A stretch of 64,000 nt of DNA, from NCBI RefSeq assembly GCF_004335085.1, contig NZ_RQRS01000003.1, positions 124,001 to 188,000 of the forward strand, read 5' to 3'. A program made the translations under genes and the position numbers. Source of the DNA: Pedobacter nototheniae. Lineage in GTDB: Bacteria; Bacteroidota; Bacteroidia; Sphingobacteriales; Sphingobacteriaceae. Below, piece after piece: positions 37,348 to 45,914 of this stretch; the stretch's first letter is position 1, and every line of letters starts with the position of its first letter. The notes beneath the pieces are model-generated. The model was not told the origin of the DNA, made no database searches, and saw only the letters and a program-made list of their open reading frames with translations.

Positions 37348-38223
37348 ATGATTAAATCCATGACGGGATACGGCCTTGCAACAGCAGACTATGCGAATGC
37401 AAAATACAGTGTCGAAATAAAATCGCTCAACAGTAAATTTCTTGAGCTAAATTTAAAATATCCTAAAGCCTTTTCTGATAAAGAAATAATTCTCCGCAAT
37501 GTTTGTAGTAAAGATATTGAACGTGGAAAAGTTGCTTTAAGCATAAATGTTGAGCGTTCTGCCGCAGAAGTTACTGGCGCTACCATTAATACAGCGTTGC
37601 TTGCCCATTATTATAACCAATTAACAGCCGTTAATGATGAATTAAATGCCAATAGCAGTAATTTATTGCAAACAGCTTTAACTTTTCCTGATGTAATAAA
37701 TTATAAAGAGGAAAGTGTTAGTGAGGACGAATGGAACCATTTATATCAGATATTTAATGAGGCTCTTTCTAATTTCAATAAATTTAGAGAAGATGAAGGC
37801 AAGGTTTTAAAAACAGACCTTGAATTAAGAATTAAAAATATCCTTTCTTATTTTAAATCGGTTGAAGAGCTTGAGCCAAGACGATTAACAGCTATCCGCG
37901 AAAAATTCAGTCAGTTTTTGGATGATGCAGTTGGTAAAGTTAACATTGATCAAAATCGTTTTGAGCAGGAGTTGATTTATTATATTGATAAAATCGACAT
38001 TACAGAAGAAAAAACCCGTTTAAAAAGCCATTGTGATTACTTTTTACAAACATTAACCAGCAAAGAGGCAAACGGTAAAAAATTAGGTTTTATTTCTCAG
38101 GAAATTGGCCGTGAAATAAACACCATGGGCGCAAAAGCAAATGATGCGCAAATACAGCAGTTTGTGGTGGGCATGAAAGAAGAATTAGAAAAAATAAAAG
38201 AACAACTATTAAACGTGTTGTAA
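37348..38223 (+). CDS. yicC: YicC family endoribonuclease
   Basis: YicC proteins are endoribonucleases that act on RNA in the cytoplasm. The family N-terminus IKSMTGYG is at residues 2-9. It is followed by VEIKSLNSKFLELNLKYPK and, at the C-terminus, the DUF1732 region (DITEEKTRLKSHCDYF, then KKLGFISQEIGREINTMGAK). Total length is 291 residues. I use ATG 37348. The frame opens two codons earlier at a TTG (37342), which lies inside the promoter box and is unlikely. It is followed by gmk and nadD, a common order. Confidence 0.95.
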   Translation: MIKSMTGYGLATADYANAKYSVEIKSLNSKFLELNLKYPKAFSDKEIILRNVCSKDIERGKVALSINVERSAAEVTGATINTALLAHYYNQLTAVNDELNANSSNLLQTALTFPDVINYKEESVSEDEWNHLYQIFNEALSNFNKFREDEGKVLKTDLELRIKNILSYFKSVEELEPRRLTAIREKFSQFLDDAVGKVNIDQNRFEQELIYYIDKIDITEEKTRLKSHCDYFLQTLTSKEANGKKLGFISQEIGREINTMGAKANDAQIQQFVVGMKEELEKIKEQLLNVL

Positions 38224-38294
38224 TGCTTAAGGTTGAAAGCTTGTAGTTATTGCAAGTTTCTAATTTTAACTTTCCAACCTTCCATATTTAAAGA

Positions 38295-38861
38295 ATGCAG
38301 GGTAAATTAATTATATTTTCAGCACCATCAGGAGCAGGTAAAACCACTATTGTACACCATTTATTAAAAAAGTTTCCTGAACTGAGCTTTTCTATTTCCG
38401 CAACCACGCGTGAGTTAAGAGGTGCAGAAACACATGAAAACGATTACTATTTTATTAGTAAGGAAGAGTTTTTACATAAAGTTGCCCGTCAGGAATTTGT
38501 AGAGTTTGAAGAAGTTTATAACGGAACTTTCTATGGTACATTACGTTCGGAAATTGAACGCATATGGAATGAAGGAAAACACGTAATTTTCGATATTGAT
38601 GTTGAAGGTGGCATTCGTTTAAAAAGAAAATATGAGGAAGATGCCTTAGCTATTTTTGTACAACCACCATCATTAGAAGTTTTAAAGGAACGTTTAAGCG
38701 GCAGAGGTACTGATAGCCAGGAAAAACTACAGGAACGTTTTATAAAGGCGGAAAAAGAGTTGCTTTATGCTGATAAGTTTGATGTAATTTTAAAAAACTA
38801 TGATTTGGCTACGGCTTGTGCTGAAGCTGAAAAATTAGTTGGCGATTTTATCAATAGTTAA
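38295..38861 (+). CDS. gmk: Guanylate kinase
   Basis: This enzyme converts GMP and ATP to GDP and ADP in purine nucleotide synthesis. The P-loop APSGAGKTT is at residues 10-18. Other family landmarks are SISATTRELRGAE near 33-45, NDYYFISKEEFLHKV near 49-63 and FDIDVEGGIRLKRKY near 97-111. The length of 188 is standard. It lies 71 bases after yicC and 107 before nadD. Confidence 0.97.
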   Translation: MQGKLIIFSAPSGAGKTTIVHHLLKKFPELSFSISATTRELRGAETHENDYYFISKEEFLHKVARQEFVEFEEVYNGTFYGTLRSEIERIWNEGKHVIFDIDVEGGIRLKRKYEEDALAIFVQPPSLEVLKERLSGRGTDSQEKLQERFIKAEKELLYADKFDVILKNYDLATACAEAEKLVGDFINS

Positions 38862-38968
38862 GAATTCAGAAGTTCTTAATTTGGAGATGTACTCATTAAC
38901 AGACCAAATAAGAAGATCATCCAGATCTGCTTGCTATATTAAATGAACTGTAAATTTGCAACTGAAAA

Positions 38969-39556
38969 TTGAAAACTACAAATTCTAAAACCGGCTTATT
39001 TTTCGGATCATATAATCCAATTCATACCGGACATTTAATTATTGCCAATTATATGGCCAACCATACCGAACTTGATGAGGTATGGTTGGTTGTTTCTCCC
39101 CACAATCCGCTAAAAGATAAAAGTGGATTAACCAATATGTATGATCGTTTGGAGATGGCAAAACTGGCTACAGAAAATGCTGAAAATATCCGCGTAAGTG
39201 ATATTGAATTTGCTTTACCACAACCATCTTATACCATAGATACCCTTACTTATCTGCATGAAAAGTACCCTGAAAAGGAATTTGTACTAATTATGGGAGC
39301 AGATAATCTGGTATCGTTTAAGAAGTGGAAAAACTATGAAGTGCTGCTTAAAAACTATCAAATTTTTGTTTACCCCCGCCCAGGTGCAAATGTTGATGAA
39401 TGGAAAAGCCATCCTTCAATAACTTTTACCTCTACTCCTTTAATGGAAATATCTTCTACGTTTATTCGTAAATCAATTAAAGAAAAAAAGAATGTACAGT
39501 TCTTCCTGCCCGATAAAGTTGTTGATTTTATCGAAGGTAAAGGAATGTACAAATAG
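38969..39556 (+). CDS. nadD: Nicotinate-nucleotide adenylyltransferase
   Basis: NadD adenylates nicotinate mononucleotide in NAD synthesis. The nucleotidyltransferase signature GSYNPIHTGHL (residues 13-23, with HxGH) and the C-terminal ISSTFIRKSIKE are present. PSYTIDTLTYL near 86 and the KKWKNYEVLL segment are typical. The start is unusual: an in-frame stop lies 6 bases upstream, and the only near start is a TTG at 38969, with no ATG before the catalytic motif. The family normally starts a few residues before the GLFFGS strand, which fits. Confidence 0.94.
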   Translation: MKTTNSKTGLFFGSYNPIHTGHLIIANYMANHTELDEVWLVVSPHNPLKDKSGLTNMYDRLEMAKLATENAENIRVSDIEFALPQPSYTIDTLTYLHEKYPEKEFVLIMGADNLVSFKKWKNYEVLLKNYQIFVYPRPGANVDEWKSHPSITFTSTPLMEISSTFIRKSIKEKKNVQFFLPDKVVDFIEGKGMYK

Positions 39557-39593
39557 AGTTAAGCTACAAAGGAAATCGATGATTTATCGGTCC

Positions 39594-40040
39594 TTATTCA
39601 TTAAAGTTGTCGTAATAAGTAAAATCCTGGGTAATCAAGCCATTTTCTAGCGTGAAAATTGTACATATTGGCAATTCAAATTTTGAATGATCTGGAGCTG
39701 TTCCTGTAGATAAAAATTCTACAATAATATGCTTATCTCCCGAAGGATAAACTTTTAATACTTTATCCTTAACATCCGGGAAAGTTGTACTTAGTTCTTG
39801 ATATTTTTTTATAATCTGAGCTCTACTTTGCTTAACAATTCCTTGTCCTAATGAGGGGTCTTTAAAATCTGCTGTTTCAGTGTACATAGCAGCCATTTTA
39901 GCCCAATCGTGCTTATTAAAATGTTCGAAATACTGCTTAATTAAATCTTCATTTTTAGTGGTGTCCATAGCTTGTTGTTTAGTATTATCGCAAGCGGACA
40001 GAAGAACCACTACAGATAAGAGAAGGATGATTTTTTTCAT
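39594..40040 (-). CDS. SnoaL-like lipoprotein
   Basis: This 148-residue protein has a lipoprotein signal peptide with the lipobox LLSAC at residues 12-16, so the mature N-terminal Cys is C16. A SnoaL/NTF2-like domain follows (LIKQYFEHFNKHDWAKMAAM, then TADFKDPSLGQGIVKQSRAQ, and a C-terminal LPICTIFTLENGLITQDFTY). Polyketide-cyclase-like SnoaL domains bind small hydrophobic molecules. The role of this exported version is not known. It is convergent with nadD. Confidence 0.88.
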   Translation of the reverse strand: MKKIILLLSVVVLLSACDNTKQQAMDTTKNEDLIKQYFEHFNKHDWAKMAAMYTETADFKDPSLGQGIVKQSRAQIIKKYQELSTTFPDVKDKVLKVYPSGDKHIIVEFLSTGTAPDHSKFELPICTIFTLENGLITQDFTYYDNFNE

Positions 40041-40192
40041 GATTTTGAGAGATTAGTTAGTACAGAACTTTTTATGATTCTATATTAACTAATTTATGAA
40101 AAAATATCCAGTTTATGCTATCACATAAAAATTGGCAGGAAATAGCATTAAGCATCGAACAGATTAATGATTTAATAAAATGAATATAACCA

Positions 40193-40747
40193 TTATTTAT
40201 TTACCCATTCTTCCTTGAGTACAGAATAAAGTACTAAATCAAGGAAGTTGTTGTTCACAATCTCTGCTTGTCTTAAAATTCCTTCCTTTACAAAATTTAG
40301 TTTTTCGGGTATTGCCTGACTTTTAAAGTTTTGAGTTGCTGCTCTAATTTCTATTCTGTTTAATCCCAAAACATCAAAACCATAATCGAGTAGTTTTTTA
40401 CAAGAATTAATAATGATGCCTTTGCCAACAGCTTCTTCTGCTAACCAGTAACCGATAGCCGCACTTTTGTTTAAACTATTAATATGGTGCAAGCCAACTC
40501 TGCCAACAATTTTGCCTGCATAAATAATTACAAAGCTAACTTCTTTGCCAGCGTTAAATAATTGGGTGCAAGTTTCGATGTAATTTCGGGCATCTTCAAC
40601 AGTTTTCATATGATCCACCCACGATAAAAATTTGGATATATGATCTCTGTTTTCATCTATAGCGGCAAATAAACCTTCAGCATGAACATCATGAGTTAAT
40701 TCAAGATGAATGTTATGATCGATCTGAAAGTTTAATTGCTCTCGCAT
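40193..40747 (-). CDS. GNAT family N-acetyltransferase (RimJ/RimL type)
   Basis: This 184-residue acetyltransferase has the N-terminal INFQIDHNIHLELTHDVHAE-type region of RimL relatives. Motif A is in GYWLAEEAVGKGIIINSCKK, then VLGLNRIEIRAATQNFKSQA and LNFVKEGILRQAE. The second Gly of the usual Q/RxxGxG/A loop is kept (AVGKG). Such enzymes acetylate the N-terminus of ribosomal proteins or small molecules, and the target is unknown. It starts 3 bases after the stop of the RsmI-like gene, so the two are cotranscribed. Confidence 0.88.
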   Translation of the reverse strand: MREQLNFQIDHNIHLELTHDVHAEGLFAAIDENRDHISKFLSWVDHMKTVEDARNYIETCTQLFNAGKEVSFVIIYAGKIVGRVGLHHINSLNKSAAIGYWLAEEAVGKGIIINSCKKLLDYGFDVLGLNRIEIRAATQNFKSQAIPEKLNFVKEGILRQAEIVNNNFLDLVLYSVLKEEWVNK

Positions 40748-40750
40748 AGT

Positions 40751-41455
40751 TTACGCTAATAAAAAGATGGTTGGTTTTTTATGCAAATCAATTTCTTCCT
40801 TGCGCCAATTGTAAATACTTTGCGTTTTAATAAATTCGTCCTCGCCAGTTAAATTGCTTGCAATACAAAGTTGAGTACTAGGCTTGCAGCTTTTTAAAAT
40901 CTCCTCCAGCATTTGGTTGTTCCTGAAAGGCGTTTCAATAAACATTTGGGTTTGCTTATAACGAGTACCAGATAATTCCAAATCTTTAATGCGTTTGCTG
41001 CGTTGTTCTTTATCAATCGGAAGATATCCCCAAAATGTAAAACTTTGTCCGTTAAAACCCGAAGCCATTAAAGCAAGTAAAATAGAACTTGGGCCAACTA
41101 AGGGAACTACTTTAATTCCACGTTTGTGAGCTTCGGCTACAATATCTGCACCTGGATCGGCAATGCCCGGGCACCCAGCTTCACTCATTAAACCAACGTC
41201 CTTACCTTCTAAAAGTTCTTTAAAAAAAGGAACTAAACTGGTATTGCGGTTATGTTTGTCATAATCGTGAACGATTAAATCTTTTTGAGGTGTTTTTAAC
41301 CCTGCCTCTTTTAAAAATCTACGAGCAGTTTTACTGTTTTCAACAATATAAGTATCAATTTGGTTAATGGTATCAACCAGGTAAGGGGTAAAGGTTTTAT
41401 GTGCTGCTTCCTCTGCAAGAGGTACAGGAATAAGGTATAAGGTGCCGTTCTGCAT
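40751..41455 (-). CDS. RsmI-like tetrapyrrole-methylase family SAM methyltransferase
   Basis: This 234-residue protein has the TP-methylase fold. The N-terminal beta strand is GTLYLIPVPLAEEA. The Gly-rich loop VGLMSEAGCPGIADPGA lies near 93-109, and VVPLVGPSSILLALMASGFN lies near 118-137. It is close to RsmI (16S rRNA 2'-O-methyltransferase, C1402) but shorter: E. coli RsmI is about 286 residues and the C-terminal domain is missing here. Bacteroidota encode a short form like this, and whether it methylates rRNA is uncertain. A -7 box sits 5 bases before the start. Confidence 0.85.
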   Translation of the reverse strand: MQNGTLYLIPVPLAEEAAHKTFTPYLVDTINQIDTYIVENSKTARRFLKEAGLKTPQKDLIVHDYDKHNRNTSLVPFFKELLEGKDVGLMSEAGCPGIADPGADIVAEAHKRGIKVVPLVGPSSILLALMASGFNGQSFTFWGYLPIDKEQRSKRIKDLELSGTRYKQTQMFIETPFRNNQMLEEILKSCKPSTQLCIASNLTGEDEFIKTQSIYNWRKEEIDLHKKPTIFLLA

Positions 41456-41459
41456 AATG

Positions 41460-41467
41460 CAAAAATA
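41460..41467 (-). promoter_or_regulatory. Candidate -7 box abutting the RsmI-like start
   Basis: The plus strand reads CAAAAATA (TATTTTTG on the minus strand), a TAnnTTTG match ending 4 bases before the ATG. It predicts a leaderless or near-leaderless mRNA. Confidence 0.45.
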
Positions 41468-41733
41468 CTTACAAATTAGCTAACTTATGTTTTAAAGTTT
41501 AATCATTGTACAGTATATTCTATTTTATATCCATATGTGTAGCAAATTTTATTTCTAAATGACTTATTTTCTGCACAATTAAATTTAATGTAAAACGTTA
41601 AAAATAAGTTAAAAAGGCGTTGGAACACAATAATTAAAGGAAATTGCTAAAACTATGCAAGCATATTAAACCTTAATTGATTTTGGTTCTCTAATTGATA
41701 CACACACAATGTTAGGTTAATATAAACACACAA

Positions 41734-43374
41734 ATGAAAACACTTAAATCTACGGCACTTGTGCTGGGGCTCTTTGGGCTCCTTGCCGGAACCACAACCC
41801 TTGTCAGGGCACAAGACTATCAGAACAGTTACCAGGATGATGGATACAGCACCGGGAATGTTTCTTTGCAAACCTTTTATGATGAACTTTCTCCATATGG
41901 CACCTGGATTCAGGATCCTCAATATGGTTATGTTTGGCGCCCAGATGTAGATCAGAGTGATTTTCGCCCTTACTATACAAATGGAAGGTGGGCTATGACC
42001 GAATATGGTAATACATGGGTTTCTAATTATGATTGGGGATGGGCTCCATTTCACTATGGCCGCTGGGTAATTAATAGTTATAGACAATGGATTTGGTTGC
42101 CAGATACTAACTGGGGGCCAGCATGGGTAGATTGGAGAAGCGGAGATGGTTATTACGGATGGGCGCCAATGGCACCAAGCATTAGCATTAACTTAAGCTT
42201 TGGTCGTCGCTATTCTGTACCCGAGTTTTGCTGGAACTTTATTCCTCAATCCAATATTTATATTAATACCTTCCCAAGGTATGATTATGGACGTAACAAC
42301 GTTTACATCCGTAATACTACGATCATAAATAATACTTATGTGTATAACAGAAGAACTTATTATGGTGGCCCAAGAATAGAAGATATTAGAAGGGCAACAA
42401 ATAGAGATGTTAGGGTTTATCGTTTTGATCAAAGCAACAGGCCAGGCGCAAGTCGTGTAAGTGGTAGAGATGTTTCTATTTACAGGCCAAGACCTGATAG
42501 AAATGTAGATAATCGTAGTGCTGCGCCAAGAAAATTTGAACAAGGCAATGCAGGTTTCAACAGAAATGGAAGAAATGCAGATAACAGCAACCGTGACTCT
42601 AGAATTAATGATAATAATAGATTTGAACAGAGAAATGACGGACGTACACCACAAGCAGGAAGTAGAACCGAAGTAAATGGAAGTCGTGGTGATAATAACT
42701 CTGGAACAAATAGAGGCGATGTATTTAACAGAAGTACTAATGGTAGGTCAGATCGCTTAGGTCAAACCGGTGGTGATGCAAACCAAAGGAGCAGAGAGGC
42801 ATTAGGCCGTGGTAACGATCAGCGTACACAAGTTGATCAGAGTAGTCAGCGTAACCCAGGCGATCGTTCTGCGCAAACAGATGAACAAAGACAGCAACGT
42901 TCGCAACAAGCAGATCAAGTTAGGCAGCAACGCGATGCTCAAGTTCAACAGCAAAGGGCGCAGCAAAATCAGCAGCAGCAACAAGATCGTAATGTTCAAA
43001 TGGAGCAGCAAAGAGCACAACGTACTCAGCAAATCCAGGAAGCTCAGCAACAACGTGCACAACGCGATGCTCAGGCTCAACAGCAGCGTAGTCAACAAGC
43101 CGATCAGCAACGTGCACAAATGGAACAACAACAAAGGCAACAGCGTGATGCTCAAATGCAACAGCAACGCTCGCAGGCAGAGCAACAACAACGTGCTCAG
43201 CGTGACGCCCAAGCTCAACAACAACGTCAGCAGCAGCAGCAACAACAGCAGCAACAGCGTATGGAAAGAACCAGAACTGAGTCTGCTCCACCACAACAGC
43301 AACAACAAAATCGTGGTGGTGGTGAAAGAAGTAGTTCTGAAGGCGGCCGAGCATCAAGAAGCGGAAGAGGATAA
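41734..43374 (+). CDS. Secreted DUF6600 / YXWGXW-type protein with Gln-rich tail
   Basis: This 546-residue exported protein has a signal peptide (residues 1-26, ending TLVRA). The DUF6600-like domain at about 35-165 is aromatic-rich, with repeats such as YGTWIQDPQYGYVWRP, GWAPFHYGRWV and YYGWAPMAP. Then follow a disordered region rich in Arg, Asn and Gly (165-380) and a Gln/Arg-rich low-complexity tail (about 382-530, with repeats of the type QQRAQRDAQ). The start is ATG 41734, and a terminator follows. The function is unknown. The tail suggests an extended or polymerising envelope protein. Confidence 0.85.
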   Translation: MKTLKSTALVLGLFGLLAGTTTLVRAQDYQNSYQDDGYSTGNVSLQTFYDELSPYGTWIQDPQYGYVWRPDVDQSDFRPYYTNGRWAMTEYGNTWVSNYDWGWAPFHYGRWVINSYRQWIWLPDTNWGPAWVDWRSGDGYYGWAPMAPSISINLSFGRRYSVPEFCWNFIPQSNIYINTFPRYDYGRNNVYIRNTTIINNTYVYNRRTYYGGPRIEDIRRATNRDVRVYRFDQSNRPGASRVSGRDVSIYRPRPDRNVDNRSAAPRKFEQGNAGFNRNGRNADNSNRDSRINDNNRFEQRNDGRTPQAGSRTEVNGSRGDNNSGTNRGDVFNRSTNGRSDRLGQTGGDANQRSREALGRGNDQRTQVDQSSQRNPGDRSAQTDEQRQQRSQQADQVRQQRDAQVQQQRAQQNQQQQQDRNVQMEQQRAQRTQQIQEAQQQRAQRDAQAQQQRSQQADQQRAQMEQQQRQQRDAQMQQQRSQAEQQQRAQRDAQAQQQRQQQQQQQQQQRMERTRTESAPPQQQQQNRGGGERSSSEGGRASRSGRG

Positions 43375-43377
43375 ATG

Positions 43378-43409
43378 AAAAAGTCCCGATGAAAATCGGG
43401 ACTTTTTTT
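43378..43409. terminator. Bidirectional terminator between convergent genes
   Basis: AAAAAGTCCCGAT and ATCGGGACTTTTT form a 13-bp stem with a short loop and a T-run on each strand. It separates the DUF6600 gene from the HAD gene. Confidence 0.88.
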
Positions 43410-43414
43410 GTGTT

Positions 43415-44044
43415 TTACTGTCGAGCTACATCGTGGAGATTGCTTAAATCTTTTCCTCTAAATGTTGTTTTTGCATTTGGATATAGGTTATCAGGATCTA
43501 AAAGAAAAGTTTCTATTCCCAGCTCTAACGCAAATTTTATTTCTGATTCAGCATCGTCTCCTATTACTAAAATCTCTTCAGGATTTAGCCTATGTTTTTC
43601 AATCAAGGTTTTGAAAGCATCTTTTTTATTTTGATTTGAAGTTGTGGCATCCACTACATAAACTTCTTCAAAATCATCAGCAATGCCTAACATTTTAACT
43701 TTTGTAGTTTGCTTTTTAAAGAAACCTGCCGTTACAATAAATTTTCTTCCTTTTAGTTTTTTTATAAAATGATAATCGGCAGATGGAGTCAAAGGCTCTG
43801 TAACTTCGCCGTTTATTAAAAATTTTATAGCTTGGTCTACTGCTTTTTGCTTAAATCCGAACTTAGTAGCTACTTTTTGAAATGGAGTTCTCAGCATTTC
43901 AGCTTTTGCAAGTTGAAATTGTTCTGCTGAAATACCTAAATCTTCATTTTCGAGCAAATTATATAAGCCGCTCATCAATTGCTTTTCGTTAGGCTTTGTA
44001 AAATATATGGTGTTATCTAAATCAATAAAAAATACGGTTTTCAT
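43415..44044 (-). CDS. HAD family hydrolase
   Basis: This 209-residue protein has HAD motif I in FFIDLDNTIYF (residues 5-15, the D-x-D nucleophile pair). Motif II is in FIVTAGFFKKQT (near 95), and motif IV is in ILVIGDDAESEIKFALELGI near 168-187. It has the size and helical cap of the pyrimidine 5'-nucleotidase (SDT1/YjjG) type. Substrate specificity cannot be told. The start is ATG 44044. It is convergent with the DUF6600 gene and shares its terminator. Confidence 0.87.
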   Translation of the reverse strand: MKTVFFIDLDNTIYFTKPNEKQLMSGLYNLLENEDLGISAEQFQLAKAEMLRTPFQKVATKFGFKQKAVDQAIKFLINGEVTEPLTPSADYHFIKKLKGRKFIVTAGFFKKQTTKVKMLGIADDFEEVYVVDATTSNQNKKDAFKTLIEKHRLNPEEILVIGDDAESEIKFALELGIETFLLDPDNLYPNAKTTFRGKDLSNLHDVARQ

Positions 44045-44123
44045 TAATGGAATGATTTATGTTATGAATATTTAAGAAAACAACAATGCCAATTTAATGT
44101 TTATTAATAAAAGTATTTAAGTT

Positions 44124-44351
44124 ATGACAAAGGAAACGAAAATTATAGTAGGTGTATTAGCTGGTGCTGCACTAGGTGCAACAATTGCTTTGGCTTTATC
44201 TTCTGATTCTACAGATGATATAAAAGGTAAAGTATCTGATTGGTTTTGCGACCTATTGGATTCGTCAAAAGATAAGTTGGCAGGTTTAGCAGATAAAGCA
44301 TCTGGAGTAGCAGATAAGGTTAAAGATAAAATAGCTGAAATAAAAGCTTAA
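44124..44351 (+). CDS. YtxH domain-containing protein
   Basis: This 75-residue protein has the YtxH pattern. An N-terminal membrane segment (IIVGVLAGAALGATIALAL, residues 7-25) is followed by an amphipathic, Lys/Asp/Ala-rich helix (SSKDKLAGLADKASGVADKV). YtxH proteins are associated with stress response and are otherwise uncharacterised. A terminator follows at once. Confidence 0.85.
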   Translation: MTKETKIIVGVLAGAALGATIALALSSDSTDDIKGKVSDWFCDLLDSSKDKLAGLADKASGVADKVKDKIAEIKA

Positions 44352-44360
44352 ATAATTGAA

Positions 44361-44385
44361 AATGCCGGATTTTTCCGGCATTTTT
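44361..44385 (+). terminator. Rho-independent terminator of the YtxH gene
   Basis: The stem AATGCCGGA / TCCGGCATT with a T-rich loop lies 10 bases after the YtxH stop and is followed by TTTT. Confidence 0.85.
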
Positions 44386-44414
44386 ATTAAATATATAATT
44401 TCTAACCTTAATAA

Positions 44415-45815
44415 ATGAAAATCGCTTTTCACGGCGCTGCTCGTACCGTTACAGGCAGCAAGCACCTAATAACACTCAAAAACGAAACACAAATTTTATT
44501 GGATTGTGGCCTTTTTCAAGGCATGGGACGTATTACTGATAAATTAAATGGTTACTTCGGGTTTAATCCCGAAAAGGTAACGTATTTAGTTTTGTCTCAC
44601 GCTCATATAGATCATTGTGGTTTATTGCCACGCTTGGTTGCTGAAGGTTTTAAAGGTAAAATATTTTGTACCTCAGCTACGATGGATTTAGCCAGAATTT
44701 TAATGATGGATTCTGCTAAAATACAAATGCAGGATGCTGAATATGCAAACCGGCATTTACGCGAGGGCGAGAAAAAAGAAGAACCTCTTTATACTGATGA
44801 TGATGTAATTCAAACGGTAAGCCAAATGAAGATTGTGGAATATGAAGAAGATTTCGAAATTGAACCCAGTATTCGTCTTAAGTTTACAGATGCAGGCCAT
44901 ATTCTTGGTAGTGCGGCAGTACATTTAACTATCACCGAAGACGGTAAACAAAACCGTATTACTTTTAGTGGCGATGTTGGTCGTTATGGGGATTTACTTT
45001 TGAAGAGCCCACAACAATTCGATCAGGCAGATTATATTTTAATGGAATCTACGTATGGCGATTCTTTGCATAAAGATCTTGATCCGATTGAGGATATGCT
45101 GCTAGAAATTATCAGCAATACTTGCAACATTAAAAAAGGAAAGGTAATTATTCCAGCTTTTAGCGTTGGGCGTACGCAAGAACTTTTGTATGCCTTAAAT
45201 GGATTGGAACTGAAAAATAAGTTGCCTGATGTACCTTATTATGTGGATAGCCCCTTATCTACACAAGCGACAGAAATTTTAAAAAATCATCCTGAGGTTT
45301 ACAATAATGGTGTTAAAGAAACTTTAAAAGTAGATCATGATGTATTTGCTTTCAAAGGATTAAAATTTATTGAAAGCGTAGAAGAATCGAAGGCTTTAAA
45401 CGAAGATCCGCGACCATGCGTAATCATATCAGCATCAGGAATGGCCGAAGCGGGAAGAGTAAAACACCACATTAAAAATAATATTGGCAACCAGAAAAAT
45501 ACAATTTTAATGGTTGGCTATTGCGAACCTTCGTCTTTAGGTGGCAGATTAATGGCTGGGCAAAAGGTAGTTGATATTTTCCGCGAGGATTATGAGGTTA
45601 AAGCCGAAGTAAGATCAATAAGATCCATGAGTGCACACGGTGATTACGAAGATTTACTACACTTTTTATCAGGACAGAATCCAGAATTAGTTAAACAGTT
45701 ATTTTTAGTGCATGGAGAATATGAAGTGCAGCAACATTTTGCAACACGATTAAAAGATCAAGGCTTTAAACACGTTGCCATTCCTGAATATCATCAGGAG
45801 TTTGAATTGGAATAA
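44415..45815 (+). CDS. Metallo-beta-lactamase fold RNA-type hydrolase (beta-CASP)
   Basis: This 466-residue protein has the HxHxDH zinc motif as H62-x-H64-x-D66-H67 in LSHAHIDHCGLLPRL. Further zinc ligands are in TDAGHILGSAAVHL and FSGDVGRYGDLLL. The beta-CASP and RMMBL regions follow, with PAFSVGRTQELLYAL near 254, SASGMAEAGRVKHH near 340 and SMSAHGDYEDLLHF near 410. It is a homologue of the CPSF-type RNA-processing nucleases (YSH1-like) and probably acts on RNA. No operon partner lies close. The next gene is an unrelated methyltransferase after 99 bases. Confidence 0.93.
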   Translation: MKIAFHGAARTVTGSKHLITLKNETQILLDCGLFQGMGRITDKLNGYFGFNPEKVTYLVLSHAHIDHCGLLPRLVAEGFKGKIFCTSATMDLARILMMDSAKIQMQDAEYANRHLREGEKKEEPLYTDDDVIQTVSQMKIVEYEEDFEIEPSIRLKFTDAGHILGSAAVHLTITEDGKQNRITFSGDVGRYGDLLLKSPQQFDQADYILMESTYGDSLHKDLDPIEDMLLEIISNTCNIKKGKVIIPAFSVGRTQELLYALNGLELKNKLPDVPYYVDSPLSTQATEILKNHPEVYNNGVKETLKVDHDVFAFKGLKFIESVEESKALNEDPRPCVIISASGMAEAGRVKHHIKNNIGNQKNTILMVGYCEPSSLGGRLMAGQKVVDIFREDYEVKAEVRSIRSMSAHGDYEDLLHFLSGQNPELVKQLFLVHGEYEVQQHFATRLKDQGFKHVAIPEYHQEFELE

Positions 45816-45902
45816 ATATAACAATCGCTATTGCAAATGGCTTTAAGCTTATTGCAATAGCGGTAATTGATAAAATCTCCCTGAGCCATCTTCCATTTTT
45901 TC

Positions 45903-45910
45903 TATCTTTG
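45903..45910 (+). promoter_or_regulatory. Candidate -7 box abutting the methyltransferase start
   Basis: TATCTTTG is a perfect TAnnTTTG match ending 4 bases before the ATG at 45915. No TTTG -33 element is visible at the usual spacing. A leaderless transcript is possible. Confidence 0.5.
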
Positions 45911-45914
45911 TAAT

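Noticed and set aside
42802..43357. Three long frames over the Gln-rich tail of the DUF6600 gene
   Set aside because: Repetitive CAG/CAA codons give Leu-rich, Val/Ala-rich and Asn/Ser-rich shadow frames. The Gln frame has a signal peptide and a domain.
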